DNA of 64,000 nt from Angomonas ambiguus (taxonomy: Eukaryota; Euglenozoa; Kinetoplastea; Trypanosomatida; Trypanosomatidae), in contig JADNSB010000022.1 of NCBI GenBank assembly GCA_019695575.1, positions 62,001 to 126,000 of the forward strand, read 5' to 3'. Each line of letters begins with the position of its first letter. Within the stretch, counting starts at the first letter, position 1. The notes beneath the pieces are model-generated. The model worked only from the letters and a program-made list of their open reading frames with translations, was not told the origin of the DNA and searched no databases. The translations under genes and the position numbers were made by a program. Shown in pieces: positions 9,901 to 18,911 of this stretch.

Positions 9901-10172
9901 TCCGATTGTTAGAAGAGTTGCAACACCGCTCTTCTACCTCCAACGAAAAGGGAAAGGAAAAGGAAAAACAGTATCCGGAGGAAGAGACGGTACACTTTAT
10001 ACGAATCGTATTGGAGAAACTGAAAGCCGAGTGGGATCGTCAAATGGAAGAGGAGGAGAATAATAATAATAATAATGGTTATCATTATTATAACAATAAG
10101 ATTAGTTATCCTTTGATTACGGATGGAATGATACGTAAAGTGAATCAACTCTACGAAGTATGGTTCCAGTAA
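6915..10172 (+). CDS. Large unknown protein, probably mitochondrial
   Basis: The protein has 1085 residues if it starts at 6915. The long frame extends further upstream, but that part is encoded by the splice tract and TA repeat, so the later ATG is preferred. The N-terminus MKPSTLLFTKQTLGLLARR is basic, hydroxylated and free of acidic residues, as in a mitochondrial presequence, and a Thr run follows. The rest is helical, rich in Leu, Glu and Gln, with low-complexity inserts (Ser/Ala near 8565-8590, Asn runs near 9340 and 10055). I recognise no catalytic motif. Large helical mitochondrial proteins of this kind in kinetoplastids are often ribosome-assembly or RNA-processing factors, but that is only an inference from size and targeting. 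A short upstream frame overlaps its ATG (see findings). Confidence 0.8.
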   Translation: MKPSTLLFTKQTLGLLARRTTTTTTTADTIPHALSSSPSVELKLSLLREDGLATREYARRWAERQRKVIIGKSTSSSSPLQQEREGELQQMTAKPLKREEEKDGSSPQLILGEVSASLSPSEGGRTSQMGRWTAPHQRLYQAYDLLSSMKDTVAFSSPEALSEWIEQLHAMASQLTEEATAQAVYQSFQDVNYHHHRNSEVEEAVIHSTATLYSDTLNALMEAIVLAVTMDTTKQSMTMKRALQYLKKLTHSLLCRTDFISAPHHRQPAESILVELLQQTARDISELWKVFLLASTPPRNPLTQQRLTEFFKSTGHLQSQRVQAVEKQHQLKAQHYAELPLLRLPSHPVEVLLYPSSAAMTTMADGKEAALQWAVRYVQQSYTEGKDKEPSFWEPLLAALERAEERNLAHQRLHHKDHPNNSVSFRGTSQFMQELFQGLAKPEKVEDKGDSMGRTKWLKAMDDSLRALSARRPWTGEHYFREETLVYLLSSLNRSHLSEQKENRALFLFLEAHTESGREREGARRRSILLESMYYSTLLYLRKRTELPLPSPSSSAAAAGPSTENITMINVLLFLSNQLQALLTSGYTQNSSTEGYTSLHLQVEEQLVALLTHPSTGGGGDDGGINRLLLVDFFTEETILKQERYFSSPAWHGVKSGNSTHHSTATLEAKLLQSYTHAVLSGPDVETEMKRKTKKKKNVRDFLFYLENENQQWKVNNNFLHRSDPTAFLLPLGMSRALLDTIEAEWEMPSTEKEDDHKEERGPTEGHHRVLRWIVENNKNYLSFFYLFSSPMNDTLKQITNPSTPDESNNNNSANTVTLSPLQVELLLLSMKEDEAVKHVLEKEKDSKEKKKNPHHDRNSLSFSSLHNANLVLLFDLLRYHTLLAPYYRKKRQQKKLNKRKKEKTNLSERKMNDRDPFQLVLFQCEGEKSFLLSRYLVDPPLHGPRPIIEPSHLNVLFAALWVQLDEVTDPSSPPPSSHNRLDRVTKVRYDCQEALRLLEELQHRSSTSNEKGKEKEKQYPEEETVHFIRIVLEKLKAEWDRQMEEEENNNNNNGYHYYNNKISYPLITDGMIRKVNQLYEVWFQ

Positions 10173-10468
10173 GATCACAGAAAGGAGAGGGGGGAAGACG
10201 AAAGATAAAAAGAAAAAAAATGTTCCTGTATATTCAATTACATTCTTATTATTATTATCATTATCAAATAATTCTCTCTCTATATATATACCACAGCACC
10301 CAACTCATGTCTACCAGTGTTATACTTTTCTCTCTCTTTCTATTAGAGAAATATCCAAAATAGTATCTTCACATTAGGTCCTCTTTTACATTATTATTTT
10401 TAGTTTTCTAGTATAGTTATATTTCTAATCCTCACACACCCACACACACACACTTAACACTGTCATTG

Positions 10469-11143
10469 ATGCGACGTACTCTTCTTATCTGTAAAGAGTA
10501 CCCCAGTCCCTACTCTGCCTTCCCTCACCCGAAGCCGACCCTGCGAAAGACCGCCACTGAGTGGCGCTACCACCACGGGCATGGTGCGGTCTACGGCCAG
10601 TACGGTGTCATGCGCGAGGAGGCCGACTACACCCACGCCGACGGTACTCCCATAGAAATTACTCGCAGTCGCTTCTCTTATCTTCATCACAAGGATCACC
10701 TCCTGGTGCAGCTGATACGGGCGGGGGCGGCGGTGGAGCGGTATGAGAGGGAGCAGTTGCTGCCGGCGGTGCCTGGGGTGCCAGAGCAGCGCGCCTGGGA
10801 TGTGAAGATACCTCTCTTCCTAGAAGACCTCGATGAACGCGGTCGGCCGCCGGTACCCAAGGAAAAGTACGACGCCGTACTGTCGCAGCACCTGGACGAG
10901 GTCTTCGCCGACCGCCTCAGCCGTCCAGCGCAGAATGTAGAGGATCGTCACAGCGGGGAGCAGCTGGAGCCCAACACCCTCTTCGCCACCTACGACCCAG
11001 ATGCTTTCGTGGCCAACGTCAATGATAAAAATAGTAGTATTAACTTTAAACGGCCTTTCTGGTCTAGGCGGCGGTGGGCGTTGAATGATAACTTTATGGT
11101 GCCCAAGAGCCCCAAGCCGAAGAACACTATCAAGGATGACTAA
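10469..11143 (+). CDS. Unknown 224-residue protein, possibly mitochondrial
   Basis: The start is taken as the ATG at 10469, since the preceding in-frame TTG is not a normal start here. The N-terminus MRRTLLICKEYPSPYS is basic and could be a short presequence. The body has an HHGHG segment (residues about 36-40), a paired-charge helix, and a basic, aromatic C-terminus (FKRPFWSRRRW). Together these resemble small kinetoplastid mitochondrial ribosomal or respiratory-complex subunits, but I cannot name the family. Codon use matches neighbouring genes, and the coding G+C drops sharply at both ends, which supports a real gene. The stop is TAA. Confidence 0.8.
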   Translation: MRRTLLICKEYPSPYSAFPHPKPTLRKTATEWRYHHGHGAVYGQYGVMREEADYTHADGTPIEITRSRFSYLHHKDHLLVQLIRAGAAVERYEREQLLPAVPGVPEQRAWDVKIPLFLEDLDERGRPPVPKEKYDAVLSQHLDEVFADRLSRPAQNVEDRHSGEQLEPNTLFATYDPDAFVANVNDKNSSINFKRPFWSRRRWALNDNFMVPKSPKPKNTIKDD

Positions 11144-11367
11144 AAGGGAAAAAAAGGAAAGAAAGAAAAATAATAATGATGACTGTAAAAAAGAAAAAGA
11201 AAAGTAATTTTCTTTTTGTTTTAAAAAAAAAAAAAATGTCTTTGAAACTTATATGTGTGTGTTTTTTGTGGTCTTCACTAATGAAAAATCTCTTCTCTTT
11301 TTCTTTCTTTTTTTTTTAATTTATTCTGCTAGCAATCCAAAATCATATTTATTTTTATTAACCAGCG

Positions 11368-11405
<38 letters not shown>

Positions 11406-11613
11406 GTTGTTTTTACGGCTGCTAAAAATTTTTTTAGAAGAAATATTTGTTATTATTGATTTTCTATTATTGCTAATAGTTTTAGTCCTTCTTATATATT
11501 TATTTATTTTTTTAACTTATTTATTTGCCTTTTTATTATTATTATTACTTTATTTATTGTTGCAAAAAATAAAATTGTCAAAGGTAAATAAAAAATAAAG
11601 AAAAAAAAGTAGA
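11144..11613. other. A+T-rich intergenic spacer with (TA)n repeat
   Basis: A-runs lie near 11145-11240, a T-rich tract at 11295-11320, a TA repeat at 11373-11402, and T-rich sequence with ATT triplets up to the kinesin start. I see no gene. Low-complexity open frames across 11253-11598 are spacer sequence. Confidence 0.6.
11373..11402. repeat. (TA)n microsatellite
   Basis: A perfect TA repeat of about 15 units lies in the spacer before the kinesin gene. Confidence 0.95.
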
Positions 11614-13758
11614 ATGAGTGATCTAGATATTGACGAAAATAGTGTTAATTTGGCTCCAGAGGAGGAAAGTGACACTGATAGCAAAAAACGTCACACCCAA
11701 TACGCCGACAACACCAACCTTGTAGTCCGAACCGCCTCTCGCCCTCGTGGAGCGAACAATAATAATAATAATAATAGCGGCTCGAATATTAAAGTAGCGG
11801 TCCGAAAGCGTCCAAAGATTCCCTCTCGTGAAGACGAAGAGACCGATATTGTGCGCTGTCAGTCCGACGGGGTAGCCGTGTATGAGCCCCGCACCAAGCT
11901 AGACCTTACGCCTGTGATTGAACCCTCTCTCTTTAGCTTCGACACGGTATTCGACGAGAAGGCTACCAATAAAGACGTGTATGAGTCCTGCTGTAGGCCC
12001 TTGTTGCAGTCCGTGGTCGATGGTGGGGTGGCGGTGGTGTTTGCTTTTGGGCAGACAGGGAGTGGAAAGACGTACACTATGTTAGGGAAGGAGGAGGAGT
12101 CGGGTCTTTACGGCCTCGCCGTTACCGACCTTCTTCATCTTACTGGGAACCGCCACGGAAAAGGGGGTGAGGAGGCCCCTATGAGCGCGAGCTTCTACGA
12201 GGTCTACGGACCCAAACTCTACGATCTGCTGAACGACCGCACCGAGCTCAAAATGTTGCAGGATGAAAATAAAACTATTCATATTGTAGGATTGACGGAG
12301 CGACCGGTGAGAACGGTGGAGGACGTGCACGCTCTCATGACCAGCGGACAGCAGTTGAGAGCGATCGGCACCACTCACGCCAACGACCGAAGTAGTCGCT
12401 CGCACGCCGTGCTGGAGATCAAAATCAAAATTAACAATGGTGATGAGAACAACACGATTGGTGGTAGTGGTGGAGGCCTTGGTCGTATGACATTCGTAGA
12501 CCTCGCCGGTAGTGAGCGTGCCTCTGACACCGCCGAGACGGACCTCAAAACGAGACGAGAAGGAGCCGAAATTAACAAATCCCTTCTCGCGTTAAAGGAG
12601 TGTATTAGAGCGATGTCGATGCGCAAGAAACACATCCCCTTTCGCGGCAGTAAACTGACTCAAATCTTACGAGAAAGTTTTGACGGCCGCTCCAACACGT
12701 GTATGATCGCCACCGTTTCTCCCTGTCAAACCCACTGTGAGGATACCCTCAACACCTTACGGTACGCGGATCGCATAAAAGAGCTCAAAGGCCCTGCTGG
12801 TGCTTTCCTCGGGGAGACGCCAGTGCCTTGTAAGAAGTGCGGTCTCCCCATCTTCCCCAGCGACCCTCCACCACACATCTGTCGTAAGCAGCTCGTCGTC
12901 TGCCCTTACTGTAAGAAGCAGATGGATAAGAAGGAGTTGGACGGTCACCTGGCCCAGTGCGGCGACGTACCCCTGCGCTGTGAGCACTGTGGGGACCGCA
13001 TGATACGGGCCGACCTCCCACGGCACCTCAAGCGTTGCTTAAAGGCCCCTATAAAGTGTGCCGCCTGCGGTCAGTCCGTGTCAAGGCAGTGGGTGGAGAA
13101 GCACAACTCTTCCGAGTGTACTGCGGTGAAGGAGAAGTGTCGGTACTGTAGCCAGCTCTTCCCCCGTAGTAGCCTGTCTGCCCACGAGGCCAGCTGTGAT
13201 CTCATGAAGGTCGCCTGCACCTTCTGCCTCAAGTTTGTCCGAAAGCGTAACCTCGACACGCACGTACAGAGCTGTCTGCGCAACCCTAACCGTGCTCCTC
13301 CAAAGACCTCCACCGACGCTACTGCAGAGCCCTCTCCTGCGCGACCCTCCGTCGGTGCTGCTGCTGCTGTCACCACCTCAGAGAGTACCAGTGGTGCCTC
13401 CGCCAGCCGTGAAGCCACACCTCCTCCTTCCTGTGTGAGATCCCCTCGACTGCAGTCTCGAGCGCCTCTCTCCCCTGGCGGTGGAGCGGAGGACTCGCTG
13501 GATATTAATAATAATAGTAGTAGTAATAATAATAATAGTACGGCGGATGCGGTGGGCTGTCCGTATGCCAAATACGGCTGTCCAGTGTTAGTCACCCGGT
13601 TGAACATTGCTGCCCACCTCAGTGAAGCTATCGCTGAGCACTTGGAGTACGTGACCCACTACGCCGATCGCGCTGACCTGGAGAATGCACAACTGCGCCA
13701 GCTCGTGGTGAAGGACAGTGTGAGTCGCCCCAAAGGGTCTCTAGCGAAGAACCACTGA
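11614..13758 (+). CDS. Kinesin-13 motor fused to TRAF-type zinc fingers
   Basis: The protein has 714 residues. A short Asn-containing N-terminus leads into a kinesin motor domain (about residues 54-395): P-loop GQTGSGKT at 146-153, switch I NDRSSRSH, switch II DLAGSE. Kinesin-13 traits are visible. Loop 2 reads TKLDLTPV, with KLD (95-97) where the family has KVD, and helix 4 keeps KEC (328-330). These elements are used for microtubule depolymerisation. After the motor, from Cys406 to about residue 560, come six CxxC...H...C units of TRAF zinc-finger type, then a Ser/Thr/Pro/Asn-rich linker. A seventh Cys/His unit begins near residue 648 (CPYAKYGC). The motor should move or depolymerise microtubule ends, and the fingers probably bind proteins. 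The kinesin call is very secure; the zinc-finger type is read from spacing. Confidence 0.92.
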   Translation: MSDLDIDENSVNLAPEEESDTDSKKRHTQYADNTNLVVRTASRPRGANNNNNNNSGSNIKVAVRKRPKIPSREDEETDIVRCQSDGVAVYEPRTKLDLTPVIEPSLFSFDTVFDEKATNKDVYESCCRPLLQSVVDGGVAVVFAFGQTGSGKTYTMLGKEEESGLYGLAVTDLLHLTGNRHGKGGEEAPMSASFYEVYGPKLYDLLNDRTELKMLQDENKTIHIVGLTERPVRTVEDVHALMTSGQQLRAIGTTHANDRSSRSHAVLEIKIKINNGDENNTIGGSGGGLGRMTFVDLAGSERASDTAETDLKTRREGAEINKSLLALKECIRAMSMRKKHIPFRGSKLTQILRESFDGRSNTCMIATVSPCQTHCEDTLNTLRYADRIKELKGPAGAFLGETPVPCKKCGLPIFPSDPPPHICRKQLVVCPYCKKQMDKKELDGHLAQCGDVPLRCEHCGDRMIRADLPRHLKRCLKAPIKCAACGQSVSRQWVEKHNSSECTAVKEKCRYCSQLFPRSSLSAHEASCDLMKVACTFCLKFVRKRNLDTHVQSCLRNPNRAPPKTSTDATAEPSPARPSVGAAAAVTTSESTSGASASREATPPPSCVRSPRLQSRAPLSPGGGAEDSLDINNNSSSNNNNSTADAVGCPYAKYGCPVLVTRLNIAAHLSEAIAEHLEYVTHYADRADLENAQLRQLVVKDSVSRPKGSLAKNH

Positions 13759-14462
13759 AGCATTCACAATACCAATACCTATACCTACTGGAGGAGAAGG
13801 GAGACGGGAGAGAGAAGGGTTCAATGAATTAAATAACAATGAGGAATAGTATTTTTTTTCTTTTGGTTATTTATTTATTTTCTCTTTCTCTCTACGGAGA
13901 GTGGAAAAAAAAAAAAAGAATTAAAATACGCCTCATTATAGATGTTTTATTATTGTACAATATTTCCACCAGAAAAATATATATATATATTATATTTCTC
14001 AGTATAATTCAATCTACTATTATTGTTGGTAGTAGAAGAAAAAAAAAAGGAAGAGTAATAAAAAAAAAAATCTCTACTGATTGATGTAAATTCTCTCTTT
14101 TTCGTTCGATTTCAAGGAGAAAAGGTGGAACGTATTACTTTTTTTTTTTTTTATGTTTTATCATTTTTGTTTTATATTTTATTTTTCGTTGAAAAGATAA
14201 AACCTTAAAAGGGGGAAAACTGTGACGCAATGTTTATTTTTCAGCTGTTTCACTACAATCTCTAATCTTTTCTTTCCTCCGTCTATCGCTATATCAAAAT
14301 TAAAAAAAAATTGATTAGTTTTTTTTCTTATTCTTATTATTATTATTGATAGACAGTCCACACACACATACACACCGAAAGAATACACAGTCACGCCACC
14401 GTTTCCTATACCCCCAACGAGTAAATTCATTAAATCCACACTAATTATTTAATTAATTAAGA
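13759..14462. other. A+T-rich intergenic spacer
   Basis: T-rich and A-rich tracts (T-runs 13853-13890, 14137-14180 and 14310-14345) with CA repeats near 14365. It probably carries polyadenylation and splice signals. No gene was recognised. Confidence 0.6.
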
Positions 14463-15152
14463 ATGGCAACAGAATCTTTGGTTCAGATGGAAGTCAATCA
14501 CACTGTGCTCTACGTTCCTAATAGTCTTCATCCTTTGAGCACCGACGACGCCACAGCGAGAGACTGCACCCACCACCATCAGCATCGTCGTTGGAATAGT
14601 AATTTAAACTTGGAAGAGAACCCTTTTGAAAAGGATGATGAGGATAATGACACTACTAATAATAATAATAATAATAATATGGAATACGATGATGAAGAGG
14701 ATGAAGAAAAGGAAATAGAAGATAGACATATTGAAGATAGCATACATCATATGCTCTACTGTAACTCCATCATAAAGTCATCTCTATCACCGCCGTCAGA
14801 CTCCCTTCTTCCTCATCCCCAATCCGCTACCAAGCGAAGCCACCGTAAATCGCCAGTGTCCTTGATGACATGGAGTATGGAGAAAAATAATAATAATAAC
14901 GATAAAAATAATAAAAGTAATGAAGAGGAGGAAGAAAAAGAAGAAGAGGAGGAAGATGGAAGTGGGGTACATCACAGTCGAAGTCACCACCACCACAATA
15001 ATACCAACACTTCCAATGCTACAAAAAGAAGGCGAAGACCATTCGACGACGACGATGATGAAGATGAAGTATTTATGAGCCTTGGAGCCTCTCATCTCAT
15101 AGCGGCCGCTGTCGTCATTGCAGTCTTCTTTTATGCTTCTTCTAAACCTTGA
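14463..15152 (+). CDS. Low-complexity tail-anchored membrane protein
   Basis: The protein has 229 residues, mostly low-complexity: His-rich, Asn-run (about residues 65-73), Asp/Glu-rich and a second Glu-rich block. A basic patch KRRRRPF and an acidic patch precede a single hydrophobic segment close to the C-terminus (LIAAAVVIAVFFYASSKP), which ends only a few residues later. This is the layout of a tail-anchored protein inserted after translation, with the bulk facing the cytosol. A moderately hydrophobic tail with a short basic end could suit the mitochondrial outer membrane, peroxisome or ER, and the sequence does not decide. No signal peptide and no catalytic motif. I do not recognise the family. 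Confidence 0.7.
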   Translation: MATESLVQMEVNHTVLYVPNSLHPLSTDDATARDCTHHHQHRRWNSNLNLEENPFEKDDEDNDTTNNNNNNNMEYDDEEDEEKEIEDRHIEDSIHHMLYCNSIIKSSLSPPSDSLLPHPQSATKRSHRKSPVSLMTWSMEKNNNNNDKNNKSNEEEEEKEEEEEDGSGVHHSRSHHHHNNTNTSNATKRRRRPFDDDDDEDEVFMSLGASHLIAAAVVIAVFFYASSKP

Positions 15153-15961
15153 GATAAAAGAAAAAAAATATGAACTTAAAAAATAAGATTTTTTACAACA
15201 TATGTTCAATTTTCTTCTTGTTTTTTTTTTCTTTTAAAAAAACTGTTAACTTCTTTATTATTAATTATTATTTTAATTTCAAAGTTCATTTTTATGTTTT
15301 ACTTTTAAAAAAAAAAATACGGTAAAAAGTAATATTGTAGTATCCAACTCATAAAAAAAAACCAAAAAAAAGGTAATCTTTTATTATTATTATACACACT
15401 TTTTTTTTCTTTCTTTTCCTTTCTCTTTTGCACAATAAAAAGAGAATCCCAACTGCAATTTTCTCAATCAATACGCTCCAGAAACAAAAAAAAAAAAAGT
15501 ATTACCCAAAACTATACATTTAGTATTATATAAAAAAAATGTAGGCAGTGCAATCTCCACTTTTTTAGCCTACGCATTATTTTTATTATTTTATTTTCGA
15601 AAATTTTCAACTTTATCCATAAAAGAAAAAAATTCAACTTTTATTTTTATTATTATTATTATTATATTTGCGTCTTTTTGTTTTTAACTTTTTACCGTTA
15701 ATTTCGCTGACTCTCTTCTATCTTCGTATCTATATATACATATATATTTATATATTTCAAATAAAAAAAAAATAGTAACTACAACAGTAAAACAAAACAA
15801 AGAATGTACATAAATACAAAAAGGTAATTCCCTTTCTTACTTCTCTCTCTCTCCTTTTTTTCGTTTTTTTTTAAAAAAACTCTAAAGATTTTTATCTTTT
15901 TTTTTTTTCTTTGAAACAAAAAACAAAAATACAAGAACAGATCACTATCCTCTTCCTCACC
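15153..15961. other. A+T-rich intergenic spacer
   Basis: The spacer has ATT triplet repeats (15370-15395, 15640-15668), several A-runs and a strong T/C-rich tract at 15840-15912. The AGs just after it are probable acceptors for the coiled-coil gene. No gene was recognised. Confidence 0.6.
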
Positions 15962-16498
15962 ATGTCCACCCTTCTCACTCCGCAAGAGGCACAACGCCTC
16001 CACGAGGAGAATCTTCACCTCCGCTCTGAGATCGCCCGACTGAACGGAAAACTCTCCGATGAAAAGTTAAAATATCGTGCCGACTTTGGACTAGACAACC
16101 CTAAAGTACGCGAGGCGCTGACAGCGGTGCAGGTGATTGAATCCAAGGAAAAGGATAGTGAGGTGATAAAAGTATATCGAGAGTTAGTCCGGGAACGACG
16201 GAAGAGTGCGGTGTTAGCAGAACTGTTGGAGGAGGCACGGACCCACTTTTTTGAGATTAAGCGACTGTACGAGAGAATGGAGGAGCTACAGCAAGAAAGA
16301 GAAAGGGAAAAGGAGAATAGTAAGAAGGAAAATAATGAAAATAAGGAGGCGGTGGTAGAAAATAATAATAATAATAATAATTCCGATGACCAAGAAAAGG
16401 AAATAAAAGACAAGGATAACGACAATAATAGTGTTAGTGGTAACTCTCATGAAGAGGAAGAGGAGAAACAAGAAGAAGAACAAGAGGGAAATGAGTAA
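15962..16498 (+). CDS. Small coiled-coil protein with acidic Asn/Glu-rich tail
   Basis: The start is the ATG at 15962. The frame stays open upstream to a TTG at 15911, but that part lies in the splice tract. The protein has 178 residues. Residues 1-115 have heptad-like helices (ENLHLRSEIARLNGKLSDEK; VYRELVRERRKSAVLAELLE) suggesting a coiled coil that dimerises. The last third is low-complexity Glu/Lys/Asn with one Asn run near 16360-16380. No catalytic motif. A cytoskeletal or flagellar part is plausible but unproven. Confidence 0.72.
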   Translation: MSTLLTPQEAQRLHEENLHLRSEIARLNGKLSDEKLKYRADFGLDNPKVREALTAVQVIESKEKDSEVIKVYRELVRERRKSAVLAELLEEARTHFFEIKRLYERMEELQQEREREKENSKKENNENKEAVVENNNNNNNSDDQEKEIKDKDNDNNSVSGNSHEEEEEKQEEEQEGNE

Positions 16499-16868
16499 GA
16501 ATTACGGATATTTATATATAGAGAGATAGATAAATAAAGAATTCCTCACCACACTATCACCACCAACCTCAGCGGATATCAATATATATACTTCACTTTT
16601 ACTCCACTTTATTTTTACTGGAACGGTTTTGTGTATTTTATTTATTTGCTCCAATGTATATTCATTGAAAAGTAAAAATTAAAAAAAAAAAGTACAGAAA
16701 TACAAAATCTCCATCGTTTGTTTTTTTTTTTTAGTGGATTTACCTGTTTTTTTTTTTGTCAATTCTCTTTCTCAAAAAAAAGAAAACAATCTCCCTTACT
16801 TCTCCTCTTTCCCATTTAAAGGAAATTAAATAACAATAATAAAAAATATATAATAGCATTCCTTCACC
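16499..16868. other. A+T-rich intergenic spacer
   Basis: T-runs at 16719-16734 and 16745-16760 and a CT-rich segment at 16763-16815 give a likely acceptor region for SURF1. No gene was recognised. Confidence 0.6.
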
Positions 16869-17966
16869 ATGAGACCAGATTATATGGGGGTCTGCTTCCT
16901 CTTCAGCAGCGTGGTATCCTTCAATGCCGGTATATGGCAGATCTACCGACGTCAGCAAAAGAAACAACTCCTCGAAAATCACAAAAACCTTGGCAAGACC
17001 CCTCTCAAGAGCACTGAACTCCCCCTGGAGAACGACAACGAGATCAACCACGAGGAGTACCGCCGGGTGGAGATGGAGGGTACGCTGGATAACGAAGGGA
17101 GCTGCCTCGTCGGCCCTCGCGGCATCCCTTCCTATAAAGGAGCCGCACACACCGACGAGAGCCGAGGCGGTTTCCTGGTCATGACTCCTTTCCAACTCGC
17201 GCACAATGGGCAGTTCATTATGGTCAATAGGGGCTGGGTGCCGGTGGAGGCGGGGAAGCACCGGAAGATGCTGGCCCAGTACATTGGCGAAGGGTTCGTG
17301 TCCACCTCCCTACGTGGTATCCTCCGTCGAGAGGAATACCTGGGAGGATCGATCTTTAGCGGAGAGAATGAAGACAATCACGGACCGGTCGCCGCCGACC
17401 TTGCTTGGCTGGTGGTCCGGCCTTTCGATATGGCCCTGCTGTACTACCGCAAGCGATGGGGAGGGGGCAGCGGCATCGAGCACCAGCCCCGCGTGGAGCA
17501 GCTCACCGCCAAGGATAAGGAGCTGATAAAGAAGTACGGCGCCCACCACTACTACGTAGAGATGATCGAGGACTTTTCTGGGGATGACCAGCGCATCGTG
17601 CGAGAGCACACGTGGCCCCGCCGCCGGGACCCCGATGAAATCACCTACGTGCACCTCACCCCCATCGTCCACCTCATGTATGTGTTTTTTTGGTTCTCGG
17701 TGTCGGCGGGGTCGCTGTTTGGTATGGCCAAGTGCTTCCGTCGTCAGAAGGAAATCTTTCAGCTCCGCCGCTTCGTCGATAAGCAGTCGGTGATGTTGGA
17801 GCGCAAGAGGCAGACAGAGGCGGCGGCGTTCCATGAAGCGATGAAGGATGTGGATCGTAGAAAGCTGGCGGCGGCGGCGACGGCGGGAGAGCTCCCACAC
17901 GCCAACACTACTAGCCCCAACACCAAAGAAAAGGGAGGAGAAAGTGAGGATAACAGTAAAAAGTAA
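16869..17966 (+). CDS. SURF1: SURF1-like cytochrome c oxidase assembly factor
   Basis: The protein has 365 residues. The N-terminal hydrophobic segment runs into the family signature around residues 19-29 (NAGIWQIYRR, the usual G-x-WQ-x-x-R pattern). The central block GFLVMTPFQL...GQFIMVNRGWVP (about residues 101-123) is the most conserved SURF1 region. A second membrane span lies near residues 265-290 (HLMYVFFWFSVSAGSLFGM). Two spans with a large loop between them is the normal SURF1 topology in the inner mitochondrial membrane, where the protein helps build the haem a centre of complex IV. The protein is longer than the bacterial form, with about 75 extra charged residues after the second span. 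The start ATG is in an ACCATG context after an A/T-rich leader. Confidence 0.92.
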   Translation: MRPDYMGVCFLFSSVVSFNAGIWQIYRRQQKKQLLENHKNLGKTPLKSTELPLENDNEINHEEYRRVEMEGTLDNEGSCLVGPRGIPSYKGAAHTDESRGGFLVMTPFQLAHNGQFIMVNRGWVPVEAGKHRKMLAQYIGEGFVSTSLRGILRREEYLGGSIFSGENEDNHGPVAADLAWLVVRPFDMALLYYRKRWGGGSGIEHQPRVEQLTAKDKELIKKYGAHHYYVEMIEDFSGDDQRIVREHTWPRRRDPDEITYVHLTPIVHLMYVFFWFSVSAGSLFGMAKCFRRQKEIFQLRRFVDKQSVMLERKRQTEAAAFHEAMKDVDRRKLAAAATAGELPHANTTSPNTKEKGGESEDNSKK

Positions 17967-18911
17967 TCCAGTAGAGTAGTAATAAATAATAATTAAAAAA
18001 AAAAATAAAAAAAAATAAAGAAAACAAAGCAAAAAAAAAATGGCCTTTCATAGGAATATAAAAAATTGGCCAATCACAGATAAATTAATTTTTTAACTCT
18101 ATTTATTTATTTTCTCTCTCTCTCGTTTTTCTATATTGTTAGTTTCAATATCATTGGCATCATTAACCATACTATAAAAAAGAAAAACCTAGCATTTTCA
18201 TTACATACTTCTATACCTAAAATGACAAAAAAATATATAAAAAAAAAAGTTATTCTGGCGTCTGTTTATGATTGTTTTTTGTTTTGTTTTGTTTTGTTTT
18301 TGGAATCGAATTATAATTATTATTTTCTTTCTTTCTCTATCACTCTCTTTTTTTTTTTTCTTGTCTGAAGAAAGAGGAAAGAAAAATCAAAACTTACTCC
18401 TTACTAGCATTATATATATATATATATATATATTTCTTTTCCATTAAACTCTTTTTTTATTATTTTCGGCTTTTGATTTTCTAAAAAAAATACGTAGTGT
18501 ATTGTTGTTGTTATTTTTTACGAGCGAGAGTGTTTGTATATTGATTCCTTTTTTTTATTTTTTTATGACATTTTCCTTTTTTTTTTCACCTCCATTTTTT
18601 TAACTTGCGTATTCCTTTCTTTTTTTTTTTTTGTGAGTCTTCTCGAACTAACAACGGAAGAAAGAAAAAAATCAAATAAACTAAATTAAAAAAAAAGCTT
18701 TTTTTTTGTGCATAACGAACGCTCACACAAAAAGCAAAAATCAATAATAATAAAACAAAAAAAAACGGGGGAAAGTATTTCTTATTTTTGAATTACCCAT
18801 CTCATTTTTCCTTTTTCTTCTTTTTAACACACATTTATTATTATTATTATTATTATTAATCATTCATTCCTACTATATATTTTTATTTTTTTTTCTCTAT
18901 ATATATATATA
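17967..18911. other. A+T-rich intergenic spacer with (TA)n repeat
   Basis: About 945 bases of A/T-rich sequence: A-runs at 17994-18040, T-rich tracts at 18350-18361, 18548-18600 and 18617-18632, a TA repeat at 18411-18433, and ATT triplets at 18836-18860. I looked for tRNA-like boxes and spliced-leader-like sequence and saw neither. Confidence 0.6.
18411..18433. repeat. (TA)n microsatellite
   Basis: A TA repeat of about 11 units in the spacer before the Asn-rich CaaX protein gene. Confidence 0.95.

Noticed and set aside
17310-18032. 240-residue minus-strand frame
   Set aside because: It is antisense to SURF1 and runs into the A+T-rich spacer; no domain.
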